A DNA stretch of 64,000 nt from Rouxiella badensis (lineage in GTDB: Bacteria > Pseudomonadota > Gammaproteobacteria > Enterobacterales > Enterobacteriaceae): positions 1,302,001 to 1,366,000 of the forward strand of contig CP114060.1 of NCBI GenBank assembly GCA_026967495.1, written 5' to 3'. Shown here piece after piece: positions 18,745 to 28,930 of this stretch. Numbering within the stretch: the stretch's first letter is position 1; each line of letters begins with the position of its first letter. The translations under genes were made by a program, and so were the position numbers. The notes beneath the pieces were generated by a model. That model did not search any database, was not told the DNA's origin, and saw only the letters and a list, made by a program, of their open reading frames with translations.

Positions 18745-20649
18745 ATGACTACTGAGCTTGAAACCTCTTTTGCTGACCTGGGGCTGTCTGCTCCTATCAT
18801 TTCTGCCCTGACCGATCTGGGCTACGAAAAACCATCACCGATTCAGGCCGAATGTATTCCTCACCTGTTGAGCGGTCGTGATGTTCTGGGTATGGCCCAG
18901 ACCGGTAGTGGTAAAACTGCAGCATTCTCGCTGCCACTGTTGCACAACATTGATGCTTCCCTGAAAGCACCACAGATTCTTGTTTTGGCACCTACCCGCG
19001 AACTGGCGGTTCAGGTTGCTGAAGCGATGACCGATTTCTCTAAACACATGCACGGCGTGAACGTTGTTGCATTGTACGGCGGCCAACGCTATGACGTGCA
19101 GCTGCGCGCACTGCGTCAGGGTCCACAAGTTGTTGTGGGTACGCCTGGTCGTCTGCTGGACCACCTGAAACGCGGCACCCTGAACCTCTCTAACCTGAGC
19201 GGCCTGGTGCTGGACGAAGCCGATGAAATGCTGCGTATGGGCTTCATCGAAGACGTAGAAACCATCATGGCGCAGATCCCGGCTGAACATCAGACCGCGC
19301 TGTTCTCTGCAACCATGCCAGAAGCGATTCGTCGTATTACGCGTCGCTTCATGAAAGATCCACAGGAAGTTCGCATCCAGTCAAGCATCACCACGCGTCC
19401 GGACATCAGCCAGAGCTACTGGTCTGTGTACGGTATGCGTAAAAACGAAGCACTGGTTCGTTTCCTGGAAGCAGAAGATTTTGACGCAGCTATCATCTTT
19501 GTTCGCACCAAAAACGCGACCCTGGAAGTGGCTGAAGCGCTGGAGCGTAGCGGTTATAGCTCTGCGGCACTGAACGGCGACATGAACCAGGCCCTGCGTG
19601 AGCAGACTCTGGAACGTCTGAAAGACGGTCGTCTGGATATTCTGATTGCAACCGACGTGGCAGCACGTGGTCTGGACGTTGAACGTATCAGCCTGGTTGT
19701 GAACTACGATATCCCTATGGATTCAGAATCCTACGTTCACCGTATCGGCCGTACTGGTCGTGCTGGCCGTGCAGGTCGCGCGCTGTTGTTCGTTGAGAAC
19801 CGCGAACGTCGTCTGCTGCGCAACGTAGAACGCACCATGAAGCTGACTATTCCAGAAGTGGAATTGCCAACTGCAGAAGTTCTGGGTCAACGTCGTCTGG
19901 CCAAGTTCGCCGCCAAAGTTCAGCAGCAGCTGGAAAGCAGCGATCTGGACCTGTACCGTGGACTGCTGGCTAAACTTCAGCCTGAAGAAGAGCTGGATAT
20001 TGAAACTCTGGCCGCAGCACTGCTGAAAATGGCTCAGGGCGAACGTCCTCTGATCGTTGCCGCTGATCCCGTATTCAAAAGCCGTCCACCACGTCGTGAG
20101 TTCGAAGAGCGCGGTGACCGCAATGACCGTCGTCCAGCACGTGATGGCGATCGTCCTGCGCCGCGTGAAGGCGATCGTCCACGTCGTGAGCGTCGTGACG
20201 CGGGTGAAATGGAACTGTATCGCATTGAAGTGGGCCGTGATGATGGCGTTGAAGTTCGCCACATCGTGGGTGCTATCGCTAACGAAGGCGATATCAGCAG
20301 CCGTTACATCGGTAACATCAAGCTGTTCTCTTCACACTCAACTATCGAGCTGCCAAAAGGTATGCCGGGCGAAATTCTGTCTCATTTCACCCGTACTCGC
20401 ATCCTGAATAAGCCGATGAACATGCAGTTGCTGGGCGATGCACAGCCTCAGTCAGCACGTCGTGAGCGTCCGGCTGGTGCCGCTGGTGAGCGTCGTGGTA
20501 ATGGTGCTCCGCGTTCTTCTTTCAGCGGTGAGCGTCGTGAAGGTGGCCGTGGCCGTCCTTTCAACGGCGAACGTCGTGAAGGTGGTAACTCTGCTGCTGG
20601 CGAACGTCGTCCGCCAAGCCGCGCACCACGTCGTACTACTGACGCATAA
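18745..20649 (+). CDS. deaD: ATP-dependent RNA helicase DeaD (CsdA)
   Basis: DEAD-box helicase for 50S assembly and mRNA decay in the cold. The product has 634 residues from the ATG at 18745 (MTTELETSFADLGL), which has GAGG about ten bases upstream and fits the family start. The Q motif is followed by motif I AQTGSGKTA (about 51-59), motif II LDEADE (about 155), motif III SAT and motif VI HRIGRTGRAGR (about 331). An Arg/Asp-rich linker, the DbpA-type RNA-binding domain (about 485-565) and a basic tail with repeated GERREGG units follow. Confidence 0.97.
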   Translation: MTTELETSFADLGLSAPIISALTDLGYEKPSPIQAECIPHLLSGRDVLGMAQTGSGKTAAFSLPLLHNIDASLKAPQILVLAPTRELAVQVAEAMTDFSKHMHGVNVVALYGGQRYDVQLRALRQGPQVVVGTPGRLLDHLKRGTLNLSNLSGLVLDEADEMLRMGFIEDVETIMAQIPAEHQTALFSATMPEAIRRITRRFMKDPQEVRIQSSITTRPDISQSYWSVYGMRKNEALVRFLEAEDFDAAIIFVRTKNATLEVAEALERSGYSSAALNGDMNQALREQTLERLKDGRLDILIATDVAARGLDVERISLVVNYDIPMDSESYVHRIGRTGRAGRAGRALLFVENRERRLLRNVERTMKLTIPEVELPTAEVLGQRRLAKFAAKVQQQLESSDLDLYRGLLAKLQPEEELDIETLAAALLKMAQGERPLIVAADPVFKSRPPRREFEERGDRNDRRPARDGDRPAPREGDRPRRERRDAGEMELYRIEVGRDDGVEVRHIVGAIANEGDISSRYIGNIKLFSSHSTIELPKGMPGEILSHFTRTRILNKPMNMQLLGDAQPQSARRERPAGAAGERRGNGAPRSSFSGERREGGRGRPFNGERREGGNSAAGERRPPSRAPRRTTDA

Positions 20650-20684
20650 TCTGTCTGACCCTCGGGTCATCGGTAGATGAGCAA

Positions 20685-20714
20685 TAAAAAACCAGCCCTC
20701 GGGCTGGTTTTTTT
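20685..20714 (+). terminator. Intrinsic terminator after deaD
   Basis: AAAAAACCAGCCC, loop TC, GGGCTGGTTTTTTT. Near-symmetrical, so it may also end yhbW transcripts from the other strand. Confidence 0.87.
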
Positions 20715-20734
20715 ATGGGCGCAAAACCTCAGTA

Positions 20735-21773
20735 TCAGTCGATGCGTGCCGGTTTCACCAGTTCGCCCTGCAGCTGCGAGACAATTTCAAAGGAGTGTAA
20801 ACGGGCCTGATGGTCAAAGATCTGGCCATTAATCATCAGCTCATCCGCTTCTGTCTCACGCAGAATGGCCTGCAGGCCCTGACGAATACTCTCTTTATTA
20901 CCCACCACCGACAGGCGCAGCGCCTGATCCACACCGAAACGCTCCTGGGCAGACCAAAGGCTCTCAATATTATCAACCGGAGCAGGCAATTTCCCCGGCT
21001 TACCGCGACGTAAATTGATGAACTGCTGCTGATTAGAGGTAAACATGCGGCGTGCCTCTTCGTCGGTATCGGCGGCGATAGCGTTGAGGCACACCATGGC
21101 ATGAGGCTTTTGCAGCTGGGCAGAAGGCTGGAATTTACTCCGGTAAATCGCCAGCGCCTGATAGAGCATATCCGGGGCAAAATGTGAGGCGAAAGCGAAA
21201 GGCAGGCCTAATGCAGCGGCAAGCTGAGCACTGTAAAGGCTTGAGTCCCAGCAGCCAGATTGGCACATGCAGCCCCTGTCCTGGCACTGCTTGTACAGGT
21301 TGCTCCGGTTGAACATCGCCGAAATAGTATTGCAGTTCCTGCACGTCCTGCGGGAAGTTATCAATCTCACCTGACATATGTCGACGCAGGGCAATCATGG
21401 TGCGCTGATCGGTGCCCGGCGCGCGTCCCAGACCCAGATCGATACGGCCTGGATACAGCGTCGCCAGCGTCCCGAACTGTTCAGCGATCACCAGCGGGGA
21501 GTGGTTTGGCAGCATAACACCACCGGATCCAACGCGGATCGTCTTGGTTCCTCCGGCAATGTGGCCGATAAGCACTGAGGTCGCGGCGCTGGCGATGCCG
21601 GTCATATTATGGTGCTCGGCTAACCAGTAGCGTTGATAGCCCCATTTTTCAGCGTGTTGTGCCAGCTCCAGTGAGGACTGGAATGCGTCGGCGGGCGTCT
21701 TGCCTTGGGGAACGGGCGCGAGATCGAGCACAGAAAAAGGCACAGCAATGTTTTTGGCGACAGCTTCAGACAT
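20735..21773 (-). CDS. yhbW: Luciferase-like monooxygenase family protein YhbW (frame broken by 1 nt)
   Basis: TIM-barrel flavin-dependent oxidoreductase of the bacterial luciferase family; the substrate is unknown. N-terminal landmarks are YWLAEHHNMTGIASAATSVLIG and GSGGVMLPNHSPLVIAEQFG, and the C-terminal half begins SSLYSAQLAAALGLPFAFASH. The frame changes at P-I-W-L-L-G: the coding strand reads GGGACTC where GGGCTC gives G-S-S-L-Y, so one base (plus strand T21246) is extra. Repaired length is 345 residues, close to E. coli YhbW. Another of the breaks at corrected GRGCYC sites. Divergent from the export operon at 21992. Confidence 0.93.
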
Positions 21774-21991
21774 ATTTTTTCACCTTGTTATCTCTGACAA
21801 AATTTTGATATTTGTCAGCTAATCATAAAATCAGTATTCACCATTTATCGCTGCCTGAATACGCTATTTGAGCGGTAAAGCGTCCTGCGTCAGGTCGTTG
21901 TGAAGTAATCGTCACAATCCAATGCCTTATAAACCCTTAAAATATGTGCTAGAAATAGCTTTATTAAATGGATTAAAAGGTAAGAGAAAAT

Positions 21992-22969
21992 ATGAATAAA
22001 AGGATATTGCTGACCTTACTGCTCGTTGCTGTGGTTATTTCTCTTGCCGTCTTATTTCGCGCTAGCAATCAGTCACTTTTATTACAGGGAGAGGTCGACG
22101 CGCCCGAGGTTATCGTTGCGTCGAAAGCCAAGGGGCGGATCGTTGAACGTCACGTACAACGCGGCGATGATGTGAAAGCAGGCCAACTGTTGATAACTCT
22201 CGACAGCCCCGACCTCATGGCACAGTTGCGATCGTTACAAGCGTCGCGCGATCAGGCCAAGGCGCAGCTCGATCTCTCGCTTAACGGTACCCGTGAAGAG
22301 AGTATTCGCAACCTGAAAGCAGCGCTGGCCCAGGCGCAGGTCGCCTACGCCAATGCGCGTGACCTCTACAATCGTAATGCCAGCGTCGCGGCGAAAGGCT
22401 ATATTTCTGCTTCGGATCTCGAAGATTCGCGTGAAGCCCGCGATAGCGCCTATCAGCAGGTTCAAGCCGCGAAAGCTAACCTCGACGAAGGCGTAAATGG
22501 CGATCGTATTGAACAGCGCGAGGTGTATGCCGCCGAGCTGCGAGCTGCGGAAGAGAATCTGTTAGAGCTGAAGGCACAAACCGACGATCTTCAGGTAAGA
22601 GCGCCGGTGGATGGCGAAGTCGGACCGATTCCGACAGAAGTCGGTGAACTTGAGAGCGCGGACAGCCCACTGTTGACGCTGGTCCAACTGCCTCAGGCCT
22701 ATTTCGTTTTCAATCTGCGAGAAGATATTCTGGCCGGCATTCGTAAAGGCGACAAAATTTCGCTGCGCGTGCCGGGGATTGGCAATAAACAGGTTGAAGC
22801 GGAAATCCGCTACATTGCACCGCTGGGCGATTACGCCACCAAACGCGCAACGCGCGCTACCGGCGACTTCGATTTAAAAACCTTCGAAGTTCGGCTCTAT
22901 CCGCTGCAGCCGGTGGAAGGATTAAGGCAAGGGATGAGCGCGCTTTGGCAGTGGAAAGCGAGCCACTGA
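21992..22969 (+). CDS. HlyD-family periplasmic adaptor (membrane fusion) protein
   Basis: The product has 325 residues. A single N-terminal membrane anchor (about residues 4-22, ILLTLLLVAVVISLAVLF) is followed by a lipoyl-like half-motif (ASKAKGRIVERHVQRGDDVKAGQLLITLDSP), a long coiled-coil hairpin (about 75-200), the second lipoyl half (VRAPVDGEVGPIPTEVGE) and a beta-barrel region. Adaptors of this kind link an inner-membrane pump to an outer-membrane channel. It overlaps the following permease by ATGA, so it is translationally coupled. Resembles E. coli YhiI/YbhG in architecture. The substrate cannot be told. Confidence 0.9.
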   Translation: MNKRILLTLLLVAVVISLAVLFRASNQSLLLQGEVDAPEVIVASKAKGRIVERHVQRGDDVKAGQLLITLDSPDLMAQLRSLQASRDQAKAQLDLSLNGTREESIRNLKAALAQAQVAYANARDLYNRNASVAAKGYISASDLEDSREARDSAYQQVQAAKANLDEGVNGDRIEQREVYAAELRAAEENLLELKAQTDDLQVRAPVDGEVGPIPTEVGELESADSPLLTLVQLPQAYFVFNLREDILAGIRKGDKISLRVPGIGNKQVEAEIRYIAPLGDYATKRATRATGDFDLKTFEVRLYPLQPVEGLRQGMSALWQWKASH

Positions 22970-24129
22970 TGGCACACGCAACTCATCGCGCCAAAGCCGC
23001 ATGGCGCTGCTTCAGCCGATCCTTTACCCGTGAGGCGAACCACGCTTTTCGCCAACCGGTGATCCACTGGCTGTGCTGGTGCTTTCCGCTGATCCTGTTT
23101 ACGCTGATTGCCAGTAATTTTTCTGAGGGTACGCTGCTGGATCTCCCGGTGTCAGTGGTGGACAGCGACCACAGCAAGCTATCGCAAGAGTTGATCCGCA
23201 AGCTCGACGCAGGTTCGCACGCGCACGTCGAGGCCTATGCGGGCGGACTTCCGGAGGCGGAATATCGGCTGCGTACCGCGCAGGACTACGCGCTGCTGTA
23301 CATACCGCCGCGCTTTGAGGCCGACGTGCTCGCAGGACGCCAGCCGAGCGCCGTGCTGTATTACAATGCCTTGTTTTACGGCGCGGGCCTCTATTCTACT
23401 CAGGATTTTAGCGGACTGATAACCGAGCTGAACAATAGCTATCGCAGCATTATCGCCGCAGAAATCGGTAAAACTGTGCCTTCGCTTGCCAGTGTCGATC
23501 TCTCTTACGGCAGCCTGTTTAACGCCAGCGGCAGCTACATCTATTACCAGCAGTTCGCCGCAACCATCCATCTGCTGCAATTGTTCACCGTCACCTGTAT
23601 GATTTACGTGATGGCGCGGAGCCAGGCGCTCCTTGCTGCCCCTTCGTTCACCTTCGGACTGCTCGGCAAGCTTGCGCCCTATACGCTGTGCTTTACCACG
23701 CTGCTGATGGTCGAAATTGCCTTGCTGGTCGGCGTGTTTGATGCGCGAGTCAGCGGCAATCCTCTGGACATGCTGCTTATCGCCTTCTTCTACGTCATTG
23801 CGGCGCAAAGCCTGGGGCTGTTGCTGTTCACCTTCACGAGCACCACTATCTCCGCCTACTCTATGATGGCTATTTTCGTGGGACTGGCGCTGACCTTCTC
23901 GGGTATGGCGGTACCCGAACTGTCGATGCCGCTGCCTGCGCGCATAATTTCCGAAATCGAGCCGTTGACCCATGCCCTAAACGCCATGTTCGACGTTTTC
24001 CTGCGCCAGGTCCCAGGCGTGCGTATCGTCAGCGTGTGCGCCATATTGTTGGTATATCCACTGATTACCGGCCTGTTGGTGCACAGCAAACTGTATATGC
24101 GCCTGAAGAAGCAGGAGCCGGGAAAATGA
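22969..24129 (+). CDS. ABC-2 type transporter permease (first of two)
   Basis: The product has 386 residues from the ATG at 22969, which overlaps the HlyD stop. It has the ABC2_membrane_3 pattern: one membrane segment near the N terminus (WLCWCFPLILFTLIAS), a long periplasmic domain with LPVSVVDSDHSKLSQELIRKLD, then five or six C-terminal membrane segments. The family needs a nucleotide-binding partner, and none is encoded beside it. Resembles E. coli YhhJ, YbhS and YbhR. It overlaps the next permease by ATGA. A likely role is efflux together with the adjacent HlyD protein (inference). Confidence 0.87.
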   Translation: MAHATHRAKAAWRCFSRSFTREANHAFRQPVIHWLCWCFPLILFTLIASNFSEGTLLDLPVSVVDSDHSKLSQELIRKLDAGSHAHVEAYAGGLPEAEYRLRTAQDYALLYIPPRFEADVLAGRQPSAVLYYNALFYGAGLYSTQDFSGLITELNNSYRSIIAAEIGKTVPSLASVDLSYGSLFNASGSYIYYQQFAATIHLLQLFTVTCMIYVMARSQALLAAPSFTFGLLGKLAPYTLCFTTLLMVEIALLVGVFDARVSGNPLDMLLIAFFYVIAAQSLGLLLFTFTSTTISAYSMMAIFVGLALTFSGMAVPELSMPLPARIISEIEPLTHALNAMFDVFLRQVPGVRIVSVCAILLVYPLITGLLVHSKLYMRLKKQEPGK

Positions 24130-25296
24130 CCACGCGCGAAGGGCTTTCAATTTACTGGCATACCTTCACGCACTCCCTGCACGGGATGCTTGAAAAGCCG
24201 ATGTGGATGATGCTGCTTATCTCGCTGTGCCTGATGAGTACCGTGTACGCCAATCGCACCGTGTGGGATCTGCCGGTGGCGGTCATCGATCAGGACCACA
24301 GCAGCGCCAGCCGTCTGCTGACCCGCGACCTTGATGCAACCTCAAAGATTAAAACGGTAAGCTATGACAGCATTCCCGAGGCGCGTCGTGACCTGGGTGA
24401 GCGCAAGCTGTTTGCTGTGGTTATCATGCCCATCGATCTTGAAAAGAAGATTCTGGCGGGTGAAGACATTGTTATTCCGGTTTATGGCGATGCAACCAAC
24501 CGTTTGGCCAATGGGCAGATCCAGCAAGACGTTGTCGCGGCCTATCAGAGCCTGCTGTCGCAGTATAATACGCAACTTCTTCTGGCAAGCGGGTTCAGCA
24601 ATCGGCAGGCCAACGTGCTGCTCACGCCTATTGTTGGCCAGACGCTGGACCTGTTTAACCCAGGAATCAGCTTCGCGGCGATCGTTTTCCCCGGACTGCT
24701 GGTGATGCTCTTGCAGCACTCTTTGTTGATAGCCAGTGTCAGGGTCAACATTACCCTGAAAAGTGCGCCCGACGGCAAACCCGCAATCCCGGCATTTCTC
24801 GGCGGCCTGTCGGCGCTAATCCCGATTTGGCTGTTTCTGTCGATCGTGCTGTTTGTGCTGTGGCCGTGGGTGCTTGGGTACCGGCAAACCGCCAGCATTG
24901 CTGAAATTATCCTGCTGACCTTCCCGTTTTTACTGGCCGTGCTTGGCCTCGGTAAGTTTGTGACCGAGTGCCTGCGTACCGTCGAAATGATTTATCTGAC
25001 GCTGTCTTTTATTACCATGCCGGTGTTTTACATTTCCGGCACCCTCTGGCCGCTACAGGCACAGCCCGGCTGGGTACGCGTCGTCTCCTCAATGCTGCCG
25101 TCGACCTGGGCGACAAAAGCGATTGCCGGCGTTAACCAGATGGGCCTGCCTTTCCACGAAGTGGGTGGGGATATCCTGATGCTGCTGTTGCTGTGCGCGT
25201 TCTATACGCTGCTCGGCATCGAGACTCGGTTTCCTGCGTGACAGCGGTCGCCTGCGGACGCTGCTGCACCGTAAGAAACCGCTGCGAAACGACTGA
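24126..25296 (+). CDS. ABC-2 type transporter permease (second of two; C-terminal frame broken by 1 nt)
   Basis: Paralog of the preceding permease with the same layout: N-terminal membrane segment (MMLLISLCLMSTVYA), periplasmic domain with LPVAVIDQDHSSASRLLTRDLD, and C-terminal membrane segments. As read, the frame ends at 25241. If the GAGACTC at 25221-25227 is corrected to GAGCTC, it continues LLGIELGFLRDSGRL to a basic tail ending K-K-P-L-R-N-D at 25296, giving 389 residues and a tail typical of the family. The corrected stop lies five bases from the convergent ubiV stop. Confidence 0.84.
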
Positions 25297-25301
25297 TCTG
25301 C

Positions 25302-26180
25302 TTACTCGACAAGCGCTAGCCCGGCAATGTTCTGCCAATAGCCGTTGCAGTCTTCGCGTGAGCTAAGCGCCAGCGGATTAAGGCCGCGCTCGTTGGCACG
25401 AAAATCGGCTAACACGTCGAGTGTTTCCGGGCCTTGTGGAGAGATTCGGACAATATCGACCAGGCCCTGCATCGCGACCAGGTCATTGCCGAGGTTGTAG
25501 CAGGCACCGCTCTGTGTCTGGATCCCGTTGAGCACAAACACCTGCTGATTCTCCTGTGACATGACTTTTCGGCCCCGCGGATACTTCACGCAGCAGGTTT
25601 CGCAGTCGTCCTTGGCGCGGTTCTCGGCGCGGGCGGTAAAACAGCGGGCGGAATAAGCCAGCGGCAGATGCCCGTAGGCCAATACCTCGACCTCAAACTT
25701 GTCACGGATGCCAAGCGACTGACACTGCGCCAGCATATTGGCCAGCCAGTCACGTGACAGTTCGACCGGCATGCACCAGCGAACCATGCCCTGCCGATGC
25801 AGTATCTTCAGCGTGACGGCGTTGTAGCAGTTGAGCGCATGACCGGCAACAAAAGGCAGTTTGCGCTCAGCCGCCATATTTACGGTGCCGATATCGTTCG
25901 CTTCCAGCAAAAACTCGCCGTTTTCGACGTATCGCTTAAGCTCTGTCAGTTCTGACGGTGCCTGCAAAAGCGCCAGCGTTGAGAGAACCACCTGCTTGCC
26001 GCTGGCGCTCAGTTGTTTTGCCAGGTCGAGCCAGTCACCGACCTTCATCTCTCGTCGTTTGGTACAAACGTTTTCACCCAGGTAAATAATGTCGGCCTCA
26101 CTGCCTTGGGCAGCCTGATAAAACGCCTCCACCTGCGCTTTCTGCCAGTAGTACTGGATGGTTCCTAATGAGTATTTCAT
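25302..26180 (-). CDS. ubiV: Ubiquinone biosynthesis protein UbiV (U32 family)
   Basis: With UbiU and UbiT it supports O2-independent hydroxylation in ubiquinone synthesis. The product has 292 residues, as in E. coli UbiV (YhbV). Four cysteines expected to hold a 4Fe-4S cluster are present: Cys39 in LGENVCTKRR, then Cys in YSARCFTARAEN and two in DDCETCC. The family block FVAGHALNCYNAVTLK is clear. It lies 13 bases downstream of ubiU in one transcription unit. Confidence 0.96.
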   Translation of the reverse strand: MKYSLGTIQYYWQKAQVEAFYQAAQGSEADIIYLGENVCTKRREMKVGDWLDLAKQLSASGKQVVLSTLALLQAPSELTELKRYVENGEFLLEANDIGTVNMAAERKLPFVAGHALNCYNAVTLKILHRQGMVRWCMPVELSRDWLANMLAQCQSLGIRDKFEVEVLAYGHLPLAYSARCFTARAENRAKDDCETCCVKYPRGRKVMSQENQQVFVLNGIQTQSGACYNLGNDLVAMQGLVDIVRISPQGPETLDVLADFRANERGLNPLALSSREDCNGYWQNIAGLALVE

Positions 26181-26193
26181 GATATCGCCTTAA

Positions 26194-27190
26194 TCATTGC
26201 CATTTCCGGTGGTAGGCCCCAAGAGTGGTCTGGGTGCCTTCGGACAGTGACCCCAGCTCGGTCATCCAGGCATGTTCACTGATAAAACCCTGCGGATCGC
26301 GCTGACAGCGGTCGATGGCAGCGCGCCATATCCGCGTTACCTGGCTGACATAGGCTGGGCTACGCTGGCGACCCTCGATTTTTACCGAGGCTACGTTGGC
26401 TGCGAACAGTTCGGGCAGCAGTTCGAGTGTATTAAGGCTGGTGGGGCTCTTCAAGCGCGTGGTAGCACACGTCGTCCACCCGATAACGCCCCTTGCATAG
26501 CGTCGGATAACCGGCATTTTCCCCAGGTTCGTAGCGGTCGATGAGCACGTTATTCAGCCGTGACTCCATGCCCTGTGGCGTTTGCTGCCAGCGAACAAAG
26601 CGGGCGGGCGAGCAGGCTCCCGAGGTATTCGGGGATTCGCCGGTGAGGTAGGAAGACAGGAAGCATCGCCCTTCGGCCATGATGCACAGGCTGCCAAAGG
26701 CGAACACTTCCAGCGGAACCACGCTGCTGCGTGAGAGCTGGCGGACCTGATGCATCGATAGTACGCGCGGCAGCACCACGCGTGCGACGTCGAAGTGATT
26801 TTTATAGAATGCAATGGCCTGCTCATTAGTGGCCGAAGCCTGTACCGAAACGTGACGTTCGACGCTGGGATAGCGGGTTGCTGCGTAGTCGAGCATCGCG
26901 ATATCGGCCAGAATCAGCGCGTCGGCCCCCAGCTGCGCCGCCATATCTACGGCACGCTCCCAGCGCTGATAACCGTCGGGATGAGCGAAAGTGTTGATAG
27001 CAATATGCAGCTTGCGTCGGCGGCGATGAACGTACTCTACGGCTTCCTGTAATTTCTTCTCGGTAAAGTTCAGACCGGCAAAATGTCGGGCGTTGGTATC
27101 GTCTTTCAAACCGATATAAACCGCATCGGCACCATTATCGATCGCTGCCTTTAGCGCTGGCAGATTACCTGCCGGGCAAAGTAACTCCAT
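26194..27190 (-). CDS. ubiU: Ubiquinone biosynthesis protein UbiU (U32 family; frame broken by 1 nt)
   Basis: Forms a 4Fe-4S heterodimer with UbiV for anaerobic ubiquinone hydroxylation. MELLCPAGNLPALKAAIDNG starts the protein; the U32 signature ASATNEQAIAFYKNHFDVARVVLPR and the GRCFLSSYLTGES/SGAC cysteines are present. The frame ends early at HALEEP. The coding strand has GAGCCCC where GAGCCC gives E-P-T-S-L-N-T-L-E-L-L-P-E-L, so one base of the G run at 26443-26446 (plus strand) is extra. Repaired length is 331 residues, the E. coli length. Divergent from ubiT. Confidence 0.95.
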
Positions 27191-27470
27191 AGTTATCTCC
27201 TGCTAAAACGGCTAGAGGGATGGCACGGTGTGCAACCCAATCGAGGCTCATTTTAGATAAGCTCAAACGGCAATATTTTGATTTAAGGCAGCTTATCCGC
27301 GGTTGAATGAAAGCCATTTACGGCAGAGGTTGTGTAAGGGATATTTCTGGTGCACTATTTTTGTAGGGCAATATTGATTTAGGCTGCGTTACAAAACTGC
27401 CGATATGGCAAAATGACCCGTTTTCAGCGCAATATTGTTCAGAAGACAGTTACCTAAAGGAGAAGTGCCA

Positions 27471-28007
27471 GTGTTGCAAAAACTACGAGCACGTATGGTG
27501 CGTCAAGGGCCGTCACTGTTAAGTGTACCGTTGAAATTTACCCCTTTTGCACTTAAGCGCCAGGTTCTGCAACAGGTGCTGTGCTGGCAATTTCAGGAGG
27601 CGCTGTCTGAAGGGGAACTCGATTTTCTGACCGGCCGTTGGCTGAAAATCGATATTACCGATCTCGGCCTACAGTGGCTAATGACCGTCGATAACGGCAG
27701 GCTGCGCGTAAGCCAACAGGGTGAGGCTGACGTAAGCTTTAGCGGCGACGCTAACGACCTGATCCTGGTTGCGGCGCGTAGGGAAGACCCCGATACGCTG
27801 TTCTTCAAGCGGCGTCTGCGAATTGAAGGGGATACTGAATTGGGCCTGAACGTTAAAAACCTGATGGACTCCATCGAACTCGACAGCATGCCCGCTTTAC
27901 TGCGTCAGGGGCTTGAACGCCTGGCGACGTTTATTGAGGCTGGGCGCATTGAGACCGGCAGACAAGAGGACGGTGAGTTAGGCTCTCCGGCAGTATCATC
28001 ATGTTAA
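27471..28007 (+). CDS. ubiT: Ubiquinone biosynthesis accessory factor UbiT (SCP2 domain)
   Basis: SCP2/sterol-carrier-type lipid-binding protein of the anaerobic ubiquinone pathway, thought to hold the prenylated intermediates. The GTG start at 27471 (M-L-Q-K-L-R-A-R) has AAAGGAG seven bases upstream and fits the E. coli start; an earlier TTG at 27435 was rejected. The product has 178 residues with the SCP2 core DVSFSGDANDLILVAARREDPDTLFFKRRLRIEGD. It overlaps yhbS by seven bases. TTGAT half-sites in the ubiU-ubiT gap (27275, 27371) could be FNR-related, but I see no full FNR palindrome. Confidence 0.95.
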   Translation: MLQKLRARMVRQGPSLLSVPLKFTPFALKRQVLQQVLCWQFQEALSEGELDFLTGRWLKIDITDLGLQWLMTVDNGRLRVSQQGEADVSFSGDANDLILVAARREDPDTLFFKRRLRIEGDTELGLNVKNLMDSIELDSMPALLRQGLERLATFIEAGRIETGRQEDGELGSPAVSSC

Positions 28008-28503
28008 TTAGAGTTGAAATCCCGGTCGATGCTGCGGGCATCGATAACCTCCTGCGCAAGGCTTTTGGGCGTGATGACGAGGCCGATTTGGTGCAGCGTC
28101 TACGTGAAGACGGCCTGCTGACGCTGGGCGTCGTGGCAACGGATGATGAAGGGGGGTCGTAGGTTATGCCGCATTCACCCCGGTCGACGTACAGGGTGAA
28201 GACCGCCAATGGGTTGGGCTGGGACCGCTGGCGGTAGAGGAATCTCTGCGCCGTCAGGGATTGGGCGAAAAGCTGGTATACGAAGGGCTGGATTCGCTCA
28301 ATGAATTCGGTTACGCCGCCGTTGTCGTGCTCGGTGCGCCCGAGTACTACGGCCGATTTGGATTCAAACCCGCAGCGCAGTTTAATCTTCACTGCCGCTG
28401 GCCTGACTCCGCTGAGGCGTTCCAGCTTTATGTGCTGGCCAACAATGCTCTTGAAGGCGCAAACGGGCTGGTGGAGTATCCTCCTCATTTTAATCACAAT
28501 TAA
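28001..28503 (+). CDS. yhbS: GNAT-family N-acetyltransferase YhbS (frame broken by 1 nt)
   Basis: Predicted acetyl-CoA-dependent acetyltransferase of unknown substrate. MLIRVEIPVDAAGIDNLLRK begins within the end of ubiT. The frame stops after D-D-E-G; adding one G to the six G at 28151-28156 gives V-V-G-Y-A-A-F-T-P-V-D-V-Q-G-E and continues into the acetyl-CoA binding block LAVEESLRRQGLGEKLVYEGLDSL. Repaired length is 167 residues, matching E. coli YhbS. Homopolymer deletion, probably a sequence error. Confidence 0.93.
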
Positions 28504-28544
28504 GTGAAAAAAGTCATTTAAGCTCTAAGAGCACTATTTCAAAC

Positions 28545-28574
28545 AGGCTGATGTTCATACATCGGCCTTTTTTT
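28545..28574 (+). terminator. Intrinsic terminator after yhbS
   Basis: AGGCTGATG, loop TTCATA, CATCGGCCT, then a run of T. Ends the ubiT-yhbS unit. Confidence 0.82.
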
Positions 28575-28930
28575 ATGAATAAATCGTGCTAATTTTAAAA
28601 AATAGCTTTATTTGCTAATGGAATGTAAAAAAATAAAGAATTAAGTAAGCGCAGATATGGGTGATAATTAATCGAATGAGTGAGTTACATTCGGAGGATA
28701 TGTTTCCAACTCGCTGCGTAAAGGTAAAAATAAATGCAGTCTTAAAGCAGTTTTAGCACAAAAAATCCAAACTGTTGTTATTTAAAGCAATAATGCTCAA
28801 CGTTGTGTTACATATTTAATTATATTGTTTTAAATAATCAAATGCAGGTCACAGAATATTACTCTGCGTGGAATAATATTGTCTTTACTGAAGTTTAAAA
28901 CTGAACTTTAAGAATTATAAGGAATCTAAA
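28575..28930. other. AT-rich gene-free stretch upstream of the OprB-type porin gene
   Basis: About 356 bases with many A/T tracts, between the yhbS terminator and the porin start. It must carry the porin promoter and any operators. I could not settle on one -35/-10 pair, nor on a clear CRP or Fur site. TTAAGAATTATAAGGA just before the start serves as ribosome-binding region. Confidence 0.5.

Noticed and set aside
27271..27380. FNR sites between ubiU and ubiT
   Set aside because: Only TTGAT half-sites are present; the second half ATCAA at the required spacing is missing.
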